From the NCBI GenBank assembly GCA_937988745.1, contig CALKAR010000252.1, positions 1-64,000 of the forward strand: a DNA stretch of 64,000 nt. The letters are read 5' to 3'. The notes beneath the pieces are model-generated. The model saw nothing but the letters and a program-made list of their open reading frames with translations. It made no database searches and was not told the origin of the DNA. The position numbers and the translations under genes were made by a program. The stretch comes from an uncultured Peptococcaceae bacterium. GTDB taxonomy: Bacteria > Bacillota > Limnochordia > Darwinibacteriales > Darwinibacteriaceae. Each line of letters begins with the position of its first letter. Position 1 is the stretch's first letter. Shown here piece by piece: positions 17,321 through 25,041 of the stretch.

Positions 17321-18637
17321 GTGAAAGAATTCTTCCCTGAAGTCACCAAGATTCAATATGAAGGGGAAAAGTCAAAGAATCCGCTGGCATTTCGATACTA
17401 CAACCCCGATGAAGTTGTTGGCGATAAGACCATGGAGGAACACCTGCGGTTTTCCATGGCCTATTGGCACACCATGACCGGTGGCGGACAGGACATGTTC
17501 GGTGTTGATACCGCTATCCGTCCTTGGAATAATGTGAAAGACCCGATGGAAGTAGCCCGGATGCGTGCTTATGCCGCGTTCGAATTCATGGAAAAGATGC
17601 AGATTCCTTATTTCTGCTTCCATGACGTCGATTTGGCACCTGAAGGTGAGACACTTCAGGAAACCTTCCGCAACATTGATGAGATTGTAGCTATTATTAA
17701 GGACCTTATGGCTCAAACAGGCAAGAAGCTGCTCTGGGGTACTGCCAACCTGTTTGGTCATCCTCGGTTTATGCATGGTGCCGCAACGTCGCCTAATGCT
17801 GATGTTTTTGCTTACTCGGCAGCTCGGGTAAAGCGGGCCCTCGAGATCACTAAGGAACTCGGCGGCGAGAACTATGTCTTTTGGGGTGGAAGAGAAGGCT
17901 ACGAAACCCTGTTAAACACCGATATGAAATTAGAGCTGGATAACCTAGCTCGCTTCCTGCATATGGCCGTTGAGTATGCGCAAGAGATCGGTTTTAAAGG
18001 GCAATTCCTGATTGAGCCTAAGCCAAAAGAGCCCACCAAGCATCAGTATGACTTTGATACTCAGTCCGTACTGGCATTCCTCAAGACTTATGACCTTGAT
18101 AAATATTTCAAGGTGAACATTGAGGCTAACCATGCAACCTTAGCTGGTCACACCTTCCAGCATGAGTTGCGTTATGCTCGGATCAATGGTATCTTGGGCA
18201 GCGTTGATGCTAACCAAGGCGACGAATTGCTCGGCTGGGATACAGACCAGTTCCCAACCAATATTTATGTGACTACATTGGCCATGTACGAAATCCTGTT
18301 GAACGGTGGCTTAGCTCCCGGTGGGCTTAACTTTGATGCGAAGCCTAGACGGGGCTCACATGAACCAATCGACCTTTTCTACAGTCACATTGCGGGTATG
18401 GATGCCTTTGCGCGCGGCTTGAAAGTAGCCCATAAGCTGATTGAATCCGGCGAATTGGAGAACTTCATTGCTGAGCGCTATCAGAGCTACACCACTGGTA
18501 TTGGTAAGAAGATTGTCGATGGAGAAGTTGGCTTTAAAGAACTTACCGAATATGCGCTCCAGAACAATCCGATTGTTCTCAGCTCCGGTCGCCAAGAGAT
18601 GCTCGAGAACATCATCAACCGTTACTTATTTGAATAA
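17321..18637 (+). CDS. xylA: Xylose isomerase
   Basis: Full-length (438 residues) class II xylose isomerase, converting D-xylose to D-xylulose (and glucose to fructose) with two divalent metals. Seen: FCFHDVDLAPEG with the catalytic His and Asp, YVFWGGREGYETLLNTDM, metal ligands in FLIEPKPKEPTKHQYD and NIEANHATLAGHTFQHE, and GSVDANQGDELLGWDTDQFP. The GTG start has AAAGGAGG 8 bases upstream. It is a single-gene unit ending in a strong terminator; no xylulokinase or XylR is present in the window. Confidence 0.97.
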   Translation: MKEFFPEVTKIQYEGEKSKNPLAFRYYNPDEVVGDKTMEEHLRFSMAYWHTMTGGGQDMFGVDTAIRPWNNVKDPMEVARMRAYAAFEFMEKMQIPYFCFHDVDLAPEGETLQETFRNIDEIVAIIKDLMAQTGKKLLWGTANLFGHPRFMHGAATSPNADVFAYSAARVKRALEITKELGGENYVFWGGREGYETLLNTDMKLELDNLARFLHMAVEYAQEIGFKGQFLIEPKPKEPTKHQYDFDTQSVLAFLKTYDLDKYFKVNIEANHATLAGHTFQHELRYARINGILGSVDANQGDELLGWDTDQFPTNIYVTTLAMYEILLNGGLAPGGLNFDAKPRRGSHEPIDLFYSHIAGMDAFARGLKVAHKLIESGELENFIAERYQSYTTGIGKKIVDGEVGFKELTEYALQNNPIVLSSGRQEMLENIINRYLFE

Positions 18638-18657
18638 TCGAAAGTGGTATAGGACTT

Positions 18658-18685
18658 GGCCCAGCTTGGTGAGCTGGGCCTTTTT
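18658..18685 (+). terminator. Intrinsic terminator after xylA
   Basis: A 9-bp perfect stem (18658-18666 with 18672-18680), 5-base loop, T5. The T tract itself forms the beginning of the next promoter's -35 box. Confidence 0.9.
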
Positions 18686-18712
18686 GACATTGTGTTTCGG
18701 ATATTATAAAAT
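18684..18712 (+). promoter_or_regulatory. Sigma-A promoter of the BadF-like gene
   Basis: TTGACA (18684-18689), exactly 17 bases, TAAAAT (18707-18712). The -35 box overlaps the T tract of the xylA terminator. The leader of about 110 bases contains self-complementary segments (AATTGAGG near 18727 and CCTCAATT at 18793-18800; TTGAG/CTCAA). Confidence 0.7.
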
Positions 18713-18829
18713 GGTGAAGAGAATAATTGAGGGGGGAGGGAAAGAAGCTCTAGTAACGCGAATTGGCACAATTTTTTCTTAAGTTGAGTGTGCCTCAATT
18801 CACAATTAACGAACTATGCTTCAGACTAT

Positions 18830-19714
18830 ATGAATAAGCAGTTGTATCTTGGAATTGCTGAAGATAATGGAGTTTCTATGGCAATTTTAGGCGATGGAAA
18901 AGGAAATGTTCTAGGACGCCGGCTTGGTAGATCTTTTGACTATCAGCGGCTTGGGAAGGAACAAGCTCGAGCTAATCTTTACTCCTTGGTCCATTCGATG
19001 CATGATTTCCGCGGCTCTCTTCGCCTTCATACCGTATCCTTGGCAGTCCCGTTGCGAGCTGCTTATCAGGCAGAAGAATTCTTCGGCCTAGTACATAGTG
19101 TAGTTGATACTTCCTTTATACGGCTTTACAGCTTTTCAGAAGCTGCAATGTGCGGTATGCGGGGCAAGAAGCCAGAGATTCTGCTGTTGACTGACAACAA
19201 AGGGTCGCTTCTCTTCCGACGCGATGGGCGCCATTTTACCAAGCCCATGCCTGGAGGCGGTGCGATGGACGTTGTCAAGAAAGCTCTCAACTATGTGGAG
19301 CTGTACCCATCTGAGTTTGGTGTGTCTGAATTGCAGGAGTGTTTAACTGAGTGGTGGGTGGATCCCTGTAAAAGCAGGGCTGGTTACATCGTAACGGAAA
19401 TTGAGCGTTTGGCCGATACAGGTAATTTGCCCGCACTAAAGATTATGAGTCATGCCGCTCACAGCATGATTAAGGCAACGGCTGCGGCCATCGAAGTTCT
19501 GGACAGACAAAATCCCCTGATTGGATTGTGCGGCAGTGTAGCTCTAGGAAGCCGCAGTGTACAGAGAAAATTCTGCAATGTTATTCGGTGGCTCTTCCCA
19601 AAATCACGAATAGAAGCAGCGGCTCATGCTCCAGCAAAAGGAGCTTACCTTTCAAGTCTCGTTCCACAAGTAGAAGAGCGGAAAAATCACAAGCAGGTTT
19701 TCTCTACAGTATAG
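18830..19714 (+). CDS. BadF/BadG-like (ASKHA) protein with degenerate kinase motifs
   Basis: A 294-residue protein resembling BadF/BadG/N-acetylglucosamine kinase-like ATPases in layout: N-terminal YLGIAEDNGVSMAIL then GNVLGR, a middle segment SFSEAAMCGMRGK, and C-terminal GLCGSVALGS and APAKGAYLSSL. The usual GIDGGGTKT phosphate loop reads GIAEDNGVS and the usual GTGS reads DNKGS, so catalysis may be lost and a regulatory or binding role is possible. Similarity is remote and inferred by eye. Start ATG 18830 follows family alignment; no Shine-Dalgarno is visible, and GTG 18788 is an alternative. It lies upstream of a ThuA gene. Confidence 0.6.
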   Translation: MNKQLYLGIAEDNGVSMAILGDGKGNVLGRRLGRSFDYQRLGKEQARANLYSLVHSMHDFRGSLRLHTVSLAVPLRAAYQAEEFFGLVHSVVDTSFIRLYSFSEAAMCGMRGKKPEILLLTDNKGSLLFRRDGRHFTKPMPGGGAMDVVKKALNYVELYPSEFGVSELQECLTEWWVDPCKSRAGYIVTEIERLADTGNLPALKIMSHAAHSMIKATAAAIEVLDRQNPLIGLCGSVALGSRSVQRKFCNVIRWLFPKSRIEAAAHAPAKGAYLSSLVPQVEERKNHKQVFSTV

Positions 19715-19754
19715 GAGAATCAGTTCTAAAAACAACAAGGAAAGGTAGGCCGCG

Positions 19755-20489
19755 ATGTCTGACGTTATTAAAGTTACAATATGGAATGAATATCGGCATG
19801 AGTTAGAAAATGATGCGGTAGCTGAGATTTATCCTGATGGAATTCATAATACTATTGCAGAGTTTTTAGGGAAAGAAAAAGATATTCAAGTTAGAACTGC
19901 TACCTTACGGGAACCAGAGCATGGTTTGACAGAAGATGTTTTAAATGAAACCGACGTACTTATCTGGTGGGGTCACATGGCCCACGGTGACGTGGCTGAT
20001 CATGTGGTGGAACGTGTTTACAATCGTGTTCTTGCCGGAATGGGCTTAATTGCTCTTCATTCGGCCCATCATTCGAAGATCTTCCGCAAGTTGATGGGGA
20101 CATCATGTGATCTGCGCTGGCGGGACGATGGGGAAAAGGCCCGGGTTTGGGTTGTCGAGCAGGGGCACCCGATTGCTCAGGGCTTAGGAGATTATTTTGA
20201 GATCCCTCAAGAAGAGATGTATGGAGAGCGTTTTGATGTTCCTGCACCTGATGAGTTGGTGTTTCTCACTTGGTTCAAAGGTGGCGAGGTGTTCCGGAGT
20301 GGATGCTGTTATCAGCGAGGACGTGGACGCATCTTCTACTTCCAACCGGGTCATGAAACCTTTCCGGTGTATCATCAGCCTGAAGTTCAGCTGGTTATCC
20401 GGAACGCAGTGCGTTGGGCAAGACCAACATTTACAGAACAGCGTCCTGTATTGATGCACAGTAAAGAACCTTTAGAACCGATTAATTAG
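19755..20489 (+). CDS. ThuA domain protein (trehalose utilisation family)
   Basis: A 244-residue ThuA-like protein, a class I glutamine-amidotransferase-like fold. Seen: KVTIWNEYRHE at the start, DVLIWWGHMAHGDV, GLIALHSAHHSKIFRKLMGT, WVVEQGHPIAQGL, IPQEEMYGERFDVP and GRIFYFQPGHETFPVYH. ThuA proteins are linked to keto-sugar or trehalose metabolism, without a settled reaction. It follows the BadF-like gene by 40 bases on the same strand and is likely cotranscribed. Confidence 0.88.
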   Translation: MSDVIKVTIWNEYRHELENDAVAEIYPDGIHNTIAEFLGKEKDIQVRTATLREPEHGLTEDVLNETDVLIWWGHMAHGDVADHVVERVYNRVLAGMGLIALHSAHHSKIFRKLMGTSCDLRWRDDGEKARVWVVEQGHPIAQGLGDYFEIPQEEMYGERFDVPAPDELVFLTWFKGGEVFRSGCCYQRGRGRIFYFQPGHETFPVYHQPEVQLVIRNAVRWARPTFTEQRPVLMHSKEPLEPIN

Positions 20490-20581
20490 GCGGTCCAGTG
20501 TCGCCTTCCTGTATCAGATGGGCATGCAACATGCGTTTCTGGGAATTATACTACCAGAGTGTACAGCGAAGGAGGGCGATT

Positions 20582-21028
20582 ATGTCGACAACCATCATGC
20601 AGCAGCCGCTTACGCAGACTCAGCTTCGTGAAGCAATCCTCGATTTTGCTCAGAAGCGGGATACAGGATATTTGGGTACAACAGGCCCAGATGGGGTACG
20701 GGTTAGCCCTGTGCGCTATTTCGTGGACAACGATTTGAATGTGTACATTCATTCAAAGGGCGGGCAGAAGTTCACGAATCTACAGTACAATCCACAGGTA
20801 TGTCTGCTTGTGTCGACCCCATTTCATGATAATTTCCACAAGGTTCAAGGCGTACAGCTCTTCGGAACGGCACAGATTGCCGAACCGGGATCGCAGTTAT
20901 ACGCAACTGCGGAAGAATTATGTCCTTGGCAGCATCCCGATGATACCCGCCTGATTTACATTCGCGTCGAGCGAGCTGTTTATGTCGATCGAGTTACAGA
21001 TCAGATTAAACAAGAATGGGTCCGTTGA
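20582..21028 (+). CDS. Pyridoxamine 5'-phosphate oxidase-like FMN-binding split-barrel protein
   Basis: A 148-residue split-barrel protein: TGYLGTTGPDGVRVSPVRYFVDNDLNVYIHS, then KFTNLQYNPQVCLLVSTP, and GVQLFGTAQIA. Relatives bind FMN, F420 or heme and act as oxidoreductases or stress proteins. The ATG at 20582 has AGGAGGG 5 bases upstream; the longer frame from 20498 lacks support. The enzyme activity cannot be named from sequence. Confidence 0.85.
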   Translation: MSTTIMQQPLTQTQLREAILDFAQKRDTGYLGTTGPDGVRVSPVRYFVDNDLNVYIHSKGGQKFTNLQYNPQVCLLVSTPFHDNFHKVQGVQLFGTAQIAEPGSQLYATAEELCPWQHPDDTRLIYIRVERAVYVDRVTDQIKQEWVR

Positions 21029-21033
21029 CAGCG

Positions 21034-21062
21034 GGCGCACCTTAGTTGGTGCGCCTATTTTT
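21034..21062 (+). terminator. Intrinsic terminator after the split-barrel gene
   Basis: An 8-bp G+C-rich stem (21034-21041 with 21048-21055), 6-base loop, then TATTTTT. Confidence 0.85.
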
Positions 21063-21085
21063 GAACTCAGGGAGGAGTGTCTTCT

Positions 21086-21796
21086 GTGAAACGGATGCTG
21101 GTTCTTTTATGTATTTTCCTTCTAAGTACGGGGAAGATACAGTCTCATGCAGTGAACCCATATTGGGAGCGTATCAGGTCAGGCCTACCCAATCAGATCA
21201 TTGTGCTGCATGATCTCTATGAGTATCAAGGTGAGGTCGTTCATGTTCGAACCCAAATTCCGCGCATCTGGGGCATGACGGACGCCGATGTTCAGGCGAG
21301 GATTAACGAGGAACTCGCCCGACGAGTGGAGCAGTTTGCCGCTGAACTTATTTCCTTAGCGCAAGAAGCCTATTCTGAATTCGGTGAAGAGATGCTGCGG
21401 CCTTTCTTTCTACCATATGAAGGGATAGTAGAATATCACGTTAGGTTCAACCGGGGCGGTCTGCTGAGCCTTGTGATTAACTTCTATCAGTTCACAGGCG
21501 GTGCCCACGGTATGACGCATCTCGAGACGATCAACCTTGATCTCACAACAGGCAGACTGCTGGCCTTCAACGATTTATTTCCTGATGCTGATGCGCTGGA
21601 AAAACTAGTTCAGATTATAAATGACCGCATTGCAGAAGATCCTTATTGGTTTTTTATCGATGAGTTTGATGTCTCTATGTTTGCTGAAGACCAGTCGTTT
21701 TACTTCAAAGACGATCATATAGTCGTTGTTTTTGGTTTGTATGAAATAGCACCCTATGCGGCAGGAATACAGGAATTTGCTCTCCCTGTGTGGTAG
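21086..21796 (+). CDS. Secreted DUF4163/DUF3298 domain protein
   Basis: A 236-residue exported protein. Residues 1-22 are a signal peptide; about 45-120 resemble the DUF4163 region (Q-P-like strand, helix with DADVQARINEELARRVEQF); about 120-230 resemble DUF3298 with FYQFTGGAHGMTHLETINLDLTTGRLLAFNDLF and YEIAPYAAGIQEFALP. The same pair occurs in B. subtilis RsiV (a lysozyme-binding anti-sigma factor) and PdaC, but no sigma-binding segment or deacetylase domain is present here. The role is unknown. The GTG at 21086 has GGAGGAG about 8 bases upstream. Confidence 0.82.
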   Translation: MKRMLVLLCIFLLSTGKIQSHAVNPYWERIRSGLPNQIIVLHDLYEYQGEVVHVRTQIPRIWGMTDADVQARINEELARRVEQFAAELISLAQEAYSEFGEEMLRPFFLPYEGIVEYHVRFNRGGLLSLVINFYQFTGGAHGMTHLETINLDLTTGRLLAFNDLFPDADALEKLVQIINDRIAEDPYWFFIDEFDVSMFAEDQSFYFKDDHIVVVFGLYEIAPYAAGIQEFALPVW

Positions 21797-21814
21797 ATTG
21801 GTACCGAAGTAAGG

Positions 21815-21842
21815 ACAGCCAAGTAATTGGCTGTTTTTTTTT
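21815..21842 (+). terminator. Intrinsic terminator after the DUF3298 gene
   Basis: An 8-bp stem (21815-21822 with 21827-21834), GTAA loop, then a run of nine T. Confidence 0.9.
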
Positions 21843-21846
21843 GCGA

Positions 21847-21875
21847 TTGACATGAAGGGGCATACTGTATATATT
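21847..21875 (+). promoter_or_regulatory. Sigma-A promoter of the GntR-ABC operon
   Basis: TTGACA (21847-21852), 17 bases, TATATT (21870-21875). The -10 box lies inside the palindromic operator at 21862-21890, so repressor binding would block RNA polymerase. Confidence 0.75.
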
Positions 21876-21890
21876 AAAGATATACAGTAT
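21862..21890 (+). promoter_or_regulatory. Putative YtrA-type GntR operator
   Basis: A perfect inverted repeat with 11-base arms, ATACTGTATAT (21862-21872) and ATATACAGTAT (21880-21890), separated by 7 bases. A further TATACAG half-site follows. Its position over the -10 box and just upstream of a YtrA-family regulator gene suggests autoregulation. Confidence 0.65.
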
Positions 21891-21930
21891 ATACAGAAGT
21901 AACACCATGGACGGTAGAATGGAGAGAGCT

Positions 21931-22308
21931 ATGCGGATTATAATTTCCAACGCATCTTCCGACCCGATTTATAGGCAGATTGCTGATCAGATCAGAGATG
22001 CGGTTCTCCGGGGTGAGCTAGTAGAAGGGGCGCCGCTGCCATCAATTCGTGGACTCGCCAAGGAACTCCAGGTCAGTGTGATCACTACCAATAGAGCTTA
22101 TGAAGAACTAGAGAAGGAAGGTTTAATCACATCAATTCCTGGCAAAGGATCATTTGTTGCAGTTCATAATCAGGAATTGCTCAGGGAAAAACGCCTTCAT
22201 CTATTGGAAGAAAAGCTGACGGACGCTATTGAAGAGGCGAAGCTGATGGGGATTTCTAAGGCGGAACTTATCGGTATTATCGAGCTGCTTTATGAAGGAG
22301 AGGAGTAG
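21931..22308 (+). CDS. GntR family regulator, YtrA subfamily
   Basis: A 125-residue regulator. A winged helix-turn-helix (about 1-75) includes DPIYRQIADQIRDAVLRGEL, LPSIRGLAKELQVSVITTNRAYEELEKEGLI and PGKGSFV. The short C-terminal helical segment (about 80-125) is the compact dimerisation module of the YtrA subfamily, not a FadR or HutC ligand domain. Such proteins usually repress an adjacent ABC transporter, as here. ATG 21931 was chosen by family start (MRIIISNASSDPIY) and a GGAGAG site; ATG 21907 is possible. It is separated from the ATPase ORF by 1 base. Confidence 0.92.
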   Translation: MRIIISNASSDPIYRQIADQIRDAVLRGELVEGAPLPSIRGLAKELQVSVITTNRAYEELEKEGLITSIPGKGSFVAVHNQELLREKRLHLLEEKLTDAIEEAKLMGISKAELIGIIELLYEGEE

Positions 22309-22309
22309 T

Positions 22310-23176
22310 ATGGACAAAGCTCTGCAGTTAACTAATGTATCAAAGCATTATCCTGGTTTCAGCTTATCGAATGTGTCATTCGAACTGAAGCGGGGCTACG
22401 TGATGGGGCTGATTGGTCCGAATGGAGCTGGCAAGAGTACTTTGATCAAGCTCATTATGAACTTAGTTAAGCGGGACGGGGGAACTATTGAGGTCTTTGG
22501 CCTAGACAACCAAGCGCACGAGCTTGAAATCAAGGAGAGAGTCGGCTTTGTCTACGATACCATACCCTTTTACGGCATGCTGACCATTAGCGAGATGAAA
22601 TCACTTATTGCTCCGTTTTATCAGAAGTGGAATGAGAATTTGTTCCGCAAATATCTCACCGAGTTTGGTCTCAATTCGGACCAAAAGATTGACAGCTTGT
22701 CCCGGGGAATGCAGACCAAGTTCCAGCTTGCGGTTGCGCTTTCTCATGATGCCGAATTGATCATCATGGATGAACCAACGTCAGGGCTGGATCCAGTTTT
22801 CCGGAGCGAACTCTTGGACATTCTTTATGACATTATTCAAGATGACGAAAAGACGATTCTGTTTTCTACCCATATCACGACTGATTTGGAGAAGATTGCG
22901 GACTACATCACGTTTATCAATGATGGTCAGCTGGTCTTTTCAAAGCCCAAGGATGAAGTCTTAGAGCGCTATGCGATAGTCAAAGGCGGCCTTGATCTGC
23001 TGGGCAGCGGTCTGGAAAGGAATTTTTTGGGACTGCGCCGCGGCCAGACTGGATTTTCTGCTCTGACAGATGATTCAGAAGGGCTGATGCGCAAGTTCGG
23101 GCAGCAGCTTGTGGTGGAAAAAGCATCTTTGGAAGACATTATGGTATATATGGTTAGGGGTGAGCGCGGTGTCTAA
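22310..23176 (+). CDS. ABC transporter ATP-binding protein, YtrB-like
   Basis: A 288-residue ATPase: Walker A GPNGAGKST, signature-type LSRGMQTKFQLAVAL, Walker B LIIMDEPTSGLDP, and the H-loop FSTHITTDLEKIADYI. The C-terminal 70 residues are an accessory domain of drug/lipid-type exporters. The GMQ signature variant is common in YtrB-like proteins. It pairs with the permease that overlaps its end by 8 bases. Regulation by the upstream YtrA-type repressor implies induction by a ligand such as a cell-envelope antibiotic; this is inference. Confidence 0.92.
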   Translation: MDKALQLTNVSKHYPGFSLSNVSFELKRGYVMGLIGPNGAGKSTLIKLIMNLVKRDGGTIEVFGLDNQAHELEIKERVGFVYDTIPFYGMLTISEMKSLIAPFYQKWNENLFRKYLTEFGLNSDQKIDSLSRGMQTKFQLAVALSHDAELIIMDEPTSGLDPVFRSELLDILYDIIQDDEKTILFSTHITTDLEKIADYITFINDGQLVFSKPKDEVLERYAIVKGGLDLLGSGLERNFLGLRRGQTGFSALTDDSEGLMRKFGQQLVVEKASLEDIMVYMVRGERGV

Positions 23177-23837
23177 GATCTTGCATCTAGTTCGTCGAGA
23201 ATTATTGGTGCAGAAGGGGCAGAGGACCGCTGTTATTCCAGTATTGCTAGGTGCTTCAGCAGCCGTGATGCTGCCGAACTCACCTGCGTTTGCAGTGGCG
23301 ACAGTGATAATGGCCGTCTACTTTATGGCCGTTTATGTGAATGCCTATGACTTTAAATACAACGCTGAACTGGGGTATCGCAGCCTGCCAGTACGCCGCT
23401 CTACGCTTGTTGTCAGCCGCTATGTTACCGTTTTGGTTTTGACTGCTGCAGTGTTAGCTATTAGTGTTTTAGTATCACTTATTCTGAACCGTACAGGGTT
23501 GTTAAGCGTTTCTTATGGATGGACTGGGCCACTCCTGTGCCTTTCTCTTTTTGGAAGCATGCTTTACTTCGCTTTGTTCTTCCCTCTGTATTTTCAGCTG
23601 GGATATATGAAGTCACGCTGGGCCAACTACTTCGCGATGCTGATAGTGTACGCGCTCCTCGGTACCCTACAGGAGTTCTTGCCCGCAGCTGAGGAACCTA
23701 CTGCGCTGGTGATGACTGAGATGCTGAAGAGCCCCATGCTGCTGGTGGGGCTCCTCGGAGGAATAACTGTGTTTACTTTGTCGATGGCTGTTTCTATAAA
23801 GATCTACAGCAAAAAAGAGGTTTCCATATCTAGCTGA
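23169..23837 (+). CDS. ABC-2 type permease subunit
   Basis: A 222-residue membrane protein with six predicted helices in the pattern of the small ABC-2 permeases found next to YtrA/YtrB proteins (helix pair near 25-60, FKYNAELGYRSLPVRRSTLVVSRY loop, then four helices). It would form the membrane channel of the exporter. GTG 23169 was chosen: it overlaps the ATPase stop and follows a GGGGTGAG site; the longer frame from 23109 lies inside the ATPase gene. Confidence 0.85.
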   Translation: MSKILHLVRRELLVQKGQRTAVIPVLLGASAAVMLPNSPAFAVATVIMAVYFMAVYVNAYDFKYNAELGYRSLPVRRSTLVVSRYVTVLVLTAAVLAISVLVSLILNRTGLLSVSYGWTGPLLCLSLFGSMLYFALFFPLYFQLGYMKSRWANYFAMLIVYALLGTLQEFLPAAEEPTALVMTEMLKSPMLLVGLLGGITVFTLSMAVSIKIYSKKEVSISS

Positions 23838-25041
23838 CAGTTTCTTGCCGGCGGGTAATTCGGTTTAAGCGGTATTCTAAGTCGGGGACTTTGGCAGGGC
23901 GTGTCCGCAGCGCAATCGCGAGGGCGCGTTTAGTGATTCGCCCTGCTTCTTTAAAGTCTTTGCGCCGATGTTCGTAATGCTTGGCGAGCTCTTCGTGAGC
24001 CATCAGATCATCTTCAGCGAGAACGAGCAGCCTCTGCCAGAGCTGGGCAGCTTCTTCATATTCCCGACGTCGCTTGTGCAAGAGGGCAGCAGTGCGCAGA
24101 ATACGGATCTGCTGCTCTTTCTGATCTGCCAGCGACCAGGCCTTTTCCAAGAAATTCAGGGCGGTGGTAAGTTTGCCGTTTTTGGCATAGACTTGTCCCA
24201 AAGCTTCAGCTACCCAAGGACAACTGCAATCGGGGGGCCGCACCTCTCCCAAGTCATTTATTATTTCCAAAAGCACTGCCATTGAGACAAGATCCAGAAC
24301 GTTATGCTCGAGAATGTCTTTGAGGAGACTGCCATCACCGGTGCGCAGAAACAGGAAGAAACGCTGCGGTATCTCATAACCTGGGATGTCACCATGGCGT
24401 GTCAGTCCTAAGATATTGCGTTCTAAGCTTTCGAGACTGCAGCTGGTTAGTTTGTCGCGCCAAAGACGTCTGGCCAGATGCAGCAGGTCCACTTGGCAGT
24501 GTTCATTTATGCCCTGGAAGTCCAGGCGGGAAATTGCAAAGCGTGTTCTTAGGAGAGGGATGTCAAAGGTCTTTCCATTAAAAGAGACAATTGCATCGGC
24601 AGTCTGCAGTTCTTGGTCTACCGCATATAAGAGTGCTAACTCTTCATTGTAATCTCGCATTAGAAACTGCTTGACCAAGAATCCGCCTGTGGTAAACCGG
24701 CCTGTCCCAACCAAGAAAGCGTAAGTGCCTGTTCCGCCCGCAAGACCTGTCGTCTCTGTATCTAGGAACAGAGTACGTTCCGCAGTCAAAGCGGGGATAT
24801 CGCCTACTCCAAGTATTTTCAAACCCTCGGAGGATAACTCCCTTTCTACCGCACTGATATTGTAGTTACCCCAGGGTTCTCCGATCACGAAATGCTTCTC
24901 CACAACGTAGCACGGTCCGTAAGGGGTTTCCAATTCCTGGCCGTGCAGAAATGGATCAAGATTAGGGACTCGAGGTCGGGTCGGAGCTTGTTTAGGTGTT
25001 TCTTTGGGCAGAAATCTGCGGAGAGTACTCTTGAGATCCAT
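23830..25041 (-). CDS. mrfB: MrfB (YprB) exonuclease-like protein
   Basis: A 403-residue protein with an RNase H-like/DnaQ-type exonuclease fold in the middle: LFLDTETTGLAGGTGTYAFLVG (Asp/Glu metal site, about residues 90-110), IVSFNGKTFDIPLLRTRF, CQVDLLHLARRLW and ILEHNVLDLVSMA. The C-terminal 120 residues form TPR-like helices. In B. subtilis, yprB (mrfB) and yprA (mrfA) encode a mitomycin-lesion repair pair, with MrfB as metal-dependent exonuclease. It overlaps the mrfA ORF by 50 bases and has AAGGAGG 9 bases before its ATG, so translation is coupled. Its end overlaps the convergent permease gene by 8 bases. Confidence 0.9.
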   Translation of the reverse strand: MDLKSTLRRFLPKETPKQAPTRPRVPNLDPFLHGQELETPYGPCYVVEKHFVIGEPWGNYNISAVERELSSEGLKILGVGDIPALTAERTLFLDTETTGLAGGTGTYAFLVGTGRFTTGGFLVKQFLMRDYNEELALLYAVDQELQTADAIVSFNGKTFDIPLLRTRFAISRLDFQGINEHCQVDLLHLARRLWRDKLTSCSLESLERNILGLTRHGDIPGYEIPQRFFLFLRTGDGSLLKDILEHNVLDLVSMAVLLEIINDLGEVRPPDCSCPWVAEALGQVYAKNGKLTTALNFLEKAWSLADQKEQQIRILRTAALLHKRRREYEEAAQLWQRLLVLAEDDLMAHEELAKHYEHRRKDFKEAGRITKRALAIALRTRPAKVPDLEYRLNRITRRQETVS

